This document shows positions 62,373 to 64,000 of a stretch of DNA of 64,000 nucleotides, piece after piece (the stretch's first letter is position 1; every line of letters begins with the position of its first letter). The stretch comes from Treponema sp. Lineage in GTDB: Bacteria; Spirochaetota; Spirochaetia; Treponematales; Treponemataceae. The notes beneath the pieces are model-generated. The model was not told the DNA's origin. It worked only from the letters and a program-made list of their open reading frames with translations, and made no database searches. A program made the position numbers and the translations under genes. Location: NCBI GenBank assembly GCA_017484285.1, contig JAFUTH010000001.1:1-64000 (forward strand), given 5' to 3'.

Positions 62373-64000
62373 CTAAAACTGGTATTTGACACACCAGCTG
62401 AAGCAGAAGTTGTTCATCCAGTTGTATTCACGGTTGTAATCCCAGCCCGCGACCGTGTGATAGGTGAGCCCGGGATTGTACTTCGGATTGATGATTTTGT
62501 TGTAGGTAAAGCCGAGCCTGAGCGAGAGATTCGGCAGAATGTACCACAGCTCCTCAAATCCAACATTGAAATTCGCCTTGAATGCGGTGAAATACTCGCT
62601 TCCGAGCGCCTTTGTCGTATCGGCATCCGCGCTGACGCACTTTGCATACAGATAGTTGTTGTCGGGGTTGTTGCGCTGGATGAAAATCTTTTCGTAGCCG
62701 TGGTGGCTGAACAGCGTAAAACTCAAAATCTGGTTGTTTCCGCCATAGCCGTAGCCGCTTCCAATCCACTGACCGCCGTTCGTGTAGCCCTGCGTAATCT
62801 GACCGTGCGTGCCAAAGTTGTACGCGCTGCCGTACCACATCTGATAATCCTGCGATGCCTCTGAATTGTTCCACTCAAAGGCAAGAAGTCCCCGGAGATG
62901 GTATTTTTGCGAAATGTCGAGGCTCTTTTTGAGACCAATCGTGTAGGCGACCGCATGGAACGGATACCGCTCGTATTCGTAGAGTTTGAAGCCTTTCGAA
63001 GTGAAATCGTCGAACGAAAGCTCGCCGTACATCTCAAATCCGACCTTCTCGAAGAGCCAGTCCGCGACGAGAGATGCCTTCATGTCCTCGCCCTCGGAAG
63101 TGGAGTTGCCGTTCAGCGTGTTTCCGTACCATCCCGGCCATGCGTAGCGCATGAAATTTCCCTTGAAGACGCCGTCCCACTTGCTTACGGTGATTTTCGT
63201 GACACCGAGCGTGAGCCCCTTTAGGAATGACGGCGAATAGGAAAAGGTGAAGCCAGAGAACTGATTGTGGTCGTTCGAGTCGTCGTTGTCGAAATAGTCG
63301 GACTCGGTGAGTTTGCCGACCCACAATCTCGTCTCGATGTCGCCGATATACCAACCGAAGTAGGGAACGTAGAGCGACGTGCGGCGTAAGCCGATGTCGA
63401 ACTTGGGGTAGGTGGGCGCATTGTTTGAGGAAAGCATCGGCGAATAAAACGTCGGACCTATCCAGACTGCTTCCGTGCCGAATCCGAGCGTGAACGAATG
63501 CCAGCTCCAACGCAATTCAGTGTCACCCCAATCGTAGTTCCAAAAAGAATCCTCGCCATACCGCTGCACCATGTCAACGCGCGTCCACCAGTAGCCGTAA
63601 TCAGCCGCCTTGCCCGCATAGGTCGCGCTCTGCATTGACGATGAGGTGAGATAGTCATAGTCCTTGTTTTGGGAAAAACTGAGCTGCGGCTTTACGGTGA
63701 GCTCAAAGCCAAATCCCTCGAGCCTCGCTCCGGCGGTCATGCTCGTGTTGTAGCCCTTTCCCTGCCAGAGCGCGCCGTCGTTCACGCCATAGGGAGCGGC
63801 AGTGTTGTAGCTTGAGTACCACTCAGGACCGTAGACCTTGTAGGTAAGCGAGCGGTTGAATCCACGGGTAAAGAAATTCGAGCCGTTTTCCTTTGCGTAT
63901 GACTCATCATCACCAAAGATAACGCGTGTCTTTCCGAGATTATTTTTTGCCCAGACATCTTTTTCTTCGCCGTCAGTCTCCTCGACGAGCCAAGAACTGT
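62373..64000 (-). CDS. Wzi-like capsule-assembly outer-membrane barrel 2 (5' end outside window)
   Basis: At least 541 residues; the frame is open to the window edge (EETDGEEKDVWAKNNLGKT is seen near it). It is a close paralogue of the protein at 54859: both share KxYGPEWYxSYNTAAPYG, NDGALWQGKGYNTS, GFGTEAVWIGPTFYSPML and the NNAPTYPKFDIGLRRTSL block, in the same order. It ends FCFSWCVKYQF. The shared N-terminal block indicates that this gene also continues upstream with a signal peptide. The GTG at 63785 is only an internal codon. Confidence 0.78.
   Translation of the reverse strand, partial: SSWLVEETDGEEKDVWAKNNLGKTRVIFGDDESYAKENGSNFFTRGFNRSLTYKVYGPEWYSSYNTAAPYGVNDGALWQGKGYNTSMTAGARLEGFGFELTVKPQLSFSQNKDYDYLTSSSMQSATYAGKAADYGYWWTRVDMVQRYGEDSFWNYDWGDTELRWSWHSFTLGFGTEAVWIGPTFYSPMLSSNNAPTYPKFDIGLRRTSLYVPYFGWYIGDIETRLWVGKLTESDYFDNDDSNDHNQFSGFTFSYSPSFLKGLTLGVTKITVSKWDGVFKGNFMRYAWPGWYGNTLNGNSTSEGEDMKASLVADWLFEKVGFEMYGELSFDDFTSKGFKLYEYERYPFHAVAYTIGLKKSLDISQKYHLRGLLAFEWNNSEASQDYQMWYGSAYNFGTHGQITQGYTNGGQWIGSGYGYGGNNQILSFTLFSHHGYEKIFIQRNNPDNNYLYAKCVSADADTTKALGSEYFTAFKANFNVGFEELWYILPNLSLRLGFTYNKIINPKYNPGLTYHTVAGWDYNREYNWMNNFCFSWCVKYQF

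Overview
The window looks like a chromosomal segment of a spirochete, most probably a Treponema. The main evidence is the V-type (not F-type) ATPase operon in the order E-DUF2764-A-B-D-I-K, the ispG gene next to a TPR protein gene, many lipoproteins with spirochete-like lipoboxes (LSSC, IIGC, FVGC), and large Treponema-style outer-membrane barrels. The species cannot be fixed from the sequence alone.

Layout. 1-0.7 kb: 3' end of an SLBB-domain export-type protein and a strong terminator. 0.7-8.4 kb: a small zinc-ribbon gene facing away from the seven-gene V-ATPase operon. 8.6-18.5 kb: envelope genes on the + strand, namely a coiled-coil/barrel gene split by an in-frame amber codon, an eight-repeat surface lipoprotein, two LPP20-like lipoproteins, ispG and a TPR protein. 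18.5-33.1 kb: a compact ten-gene minus-strand operon. It makes 2-aminoethylphosphonate (PEP mutase, phosphonopyruvate decarboxylase, AEP transaminase), activates it with CTP, and carries a CDP-glycerol-transferase-like enzyme, three GT4 glycosyltransferases, a polyprenyl-phosphate sugar transferase, an outer-membrane barrel and a YidC-like/sulfatase-like fusion protein. 33.2-34.5 kb: a decayed second copy of that fusion and another gene fragment. 34.5-39.1 kb: HipA-like kinase 1, a GT8-like enzyme, UDP-glucose dehydrogenase and a UDP-glucuronate epimerase. 39.2-46.7 kb: glycosyltransferases, HipA-like kinase 2 inside a duplicated glycosyltransferase start, and the full GDP-heptose set (GmhA, HddA, GmhB-HddC fusion). 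46.8-47.4 kb: recombinase and transferase remnants. 47.4-54.8 kb: flippase, YdjC-type deacetylase, GtrB, GtrA, YfhO and a further transferase. 54.9-64 kb: two Wzi-like barrels bracketing an ABC (Lol-like) transport set with two FtsX-type permeases, a LolA-like periplasmic protein, a partner barrel and an ATPase.

Read together, most of the second half builds, decorates, flips, extends and displays a surface glycan. It uses heptose, uronic acid and probably phosphonate, with several pieces that recall teichoic-acid biology (TagF-like, LtaS-like, GtcA/CsbB/YfhO-like). The fusion of a YidC-like membrane domain to a sulfatase-fold phosphotransferase at the head of the phosphonate operon is the most unusual item. 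Other notable signals are promoters that place the start codon at or next to the predicted transcription start (leaderless mRNAs), an acidic peptide shared by an inner-membrane permease and its partner outer-membrane protein, and gene-graveyard junctions.

All calls rest on reading motifs, gene order and DNA signals. No database search was run.
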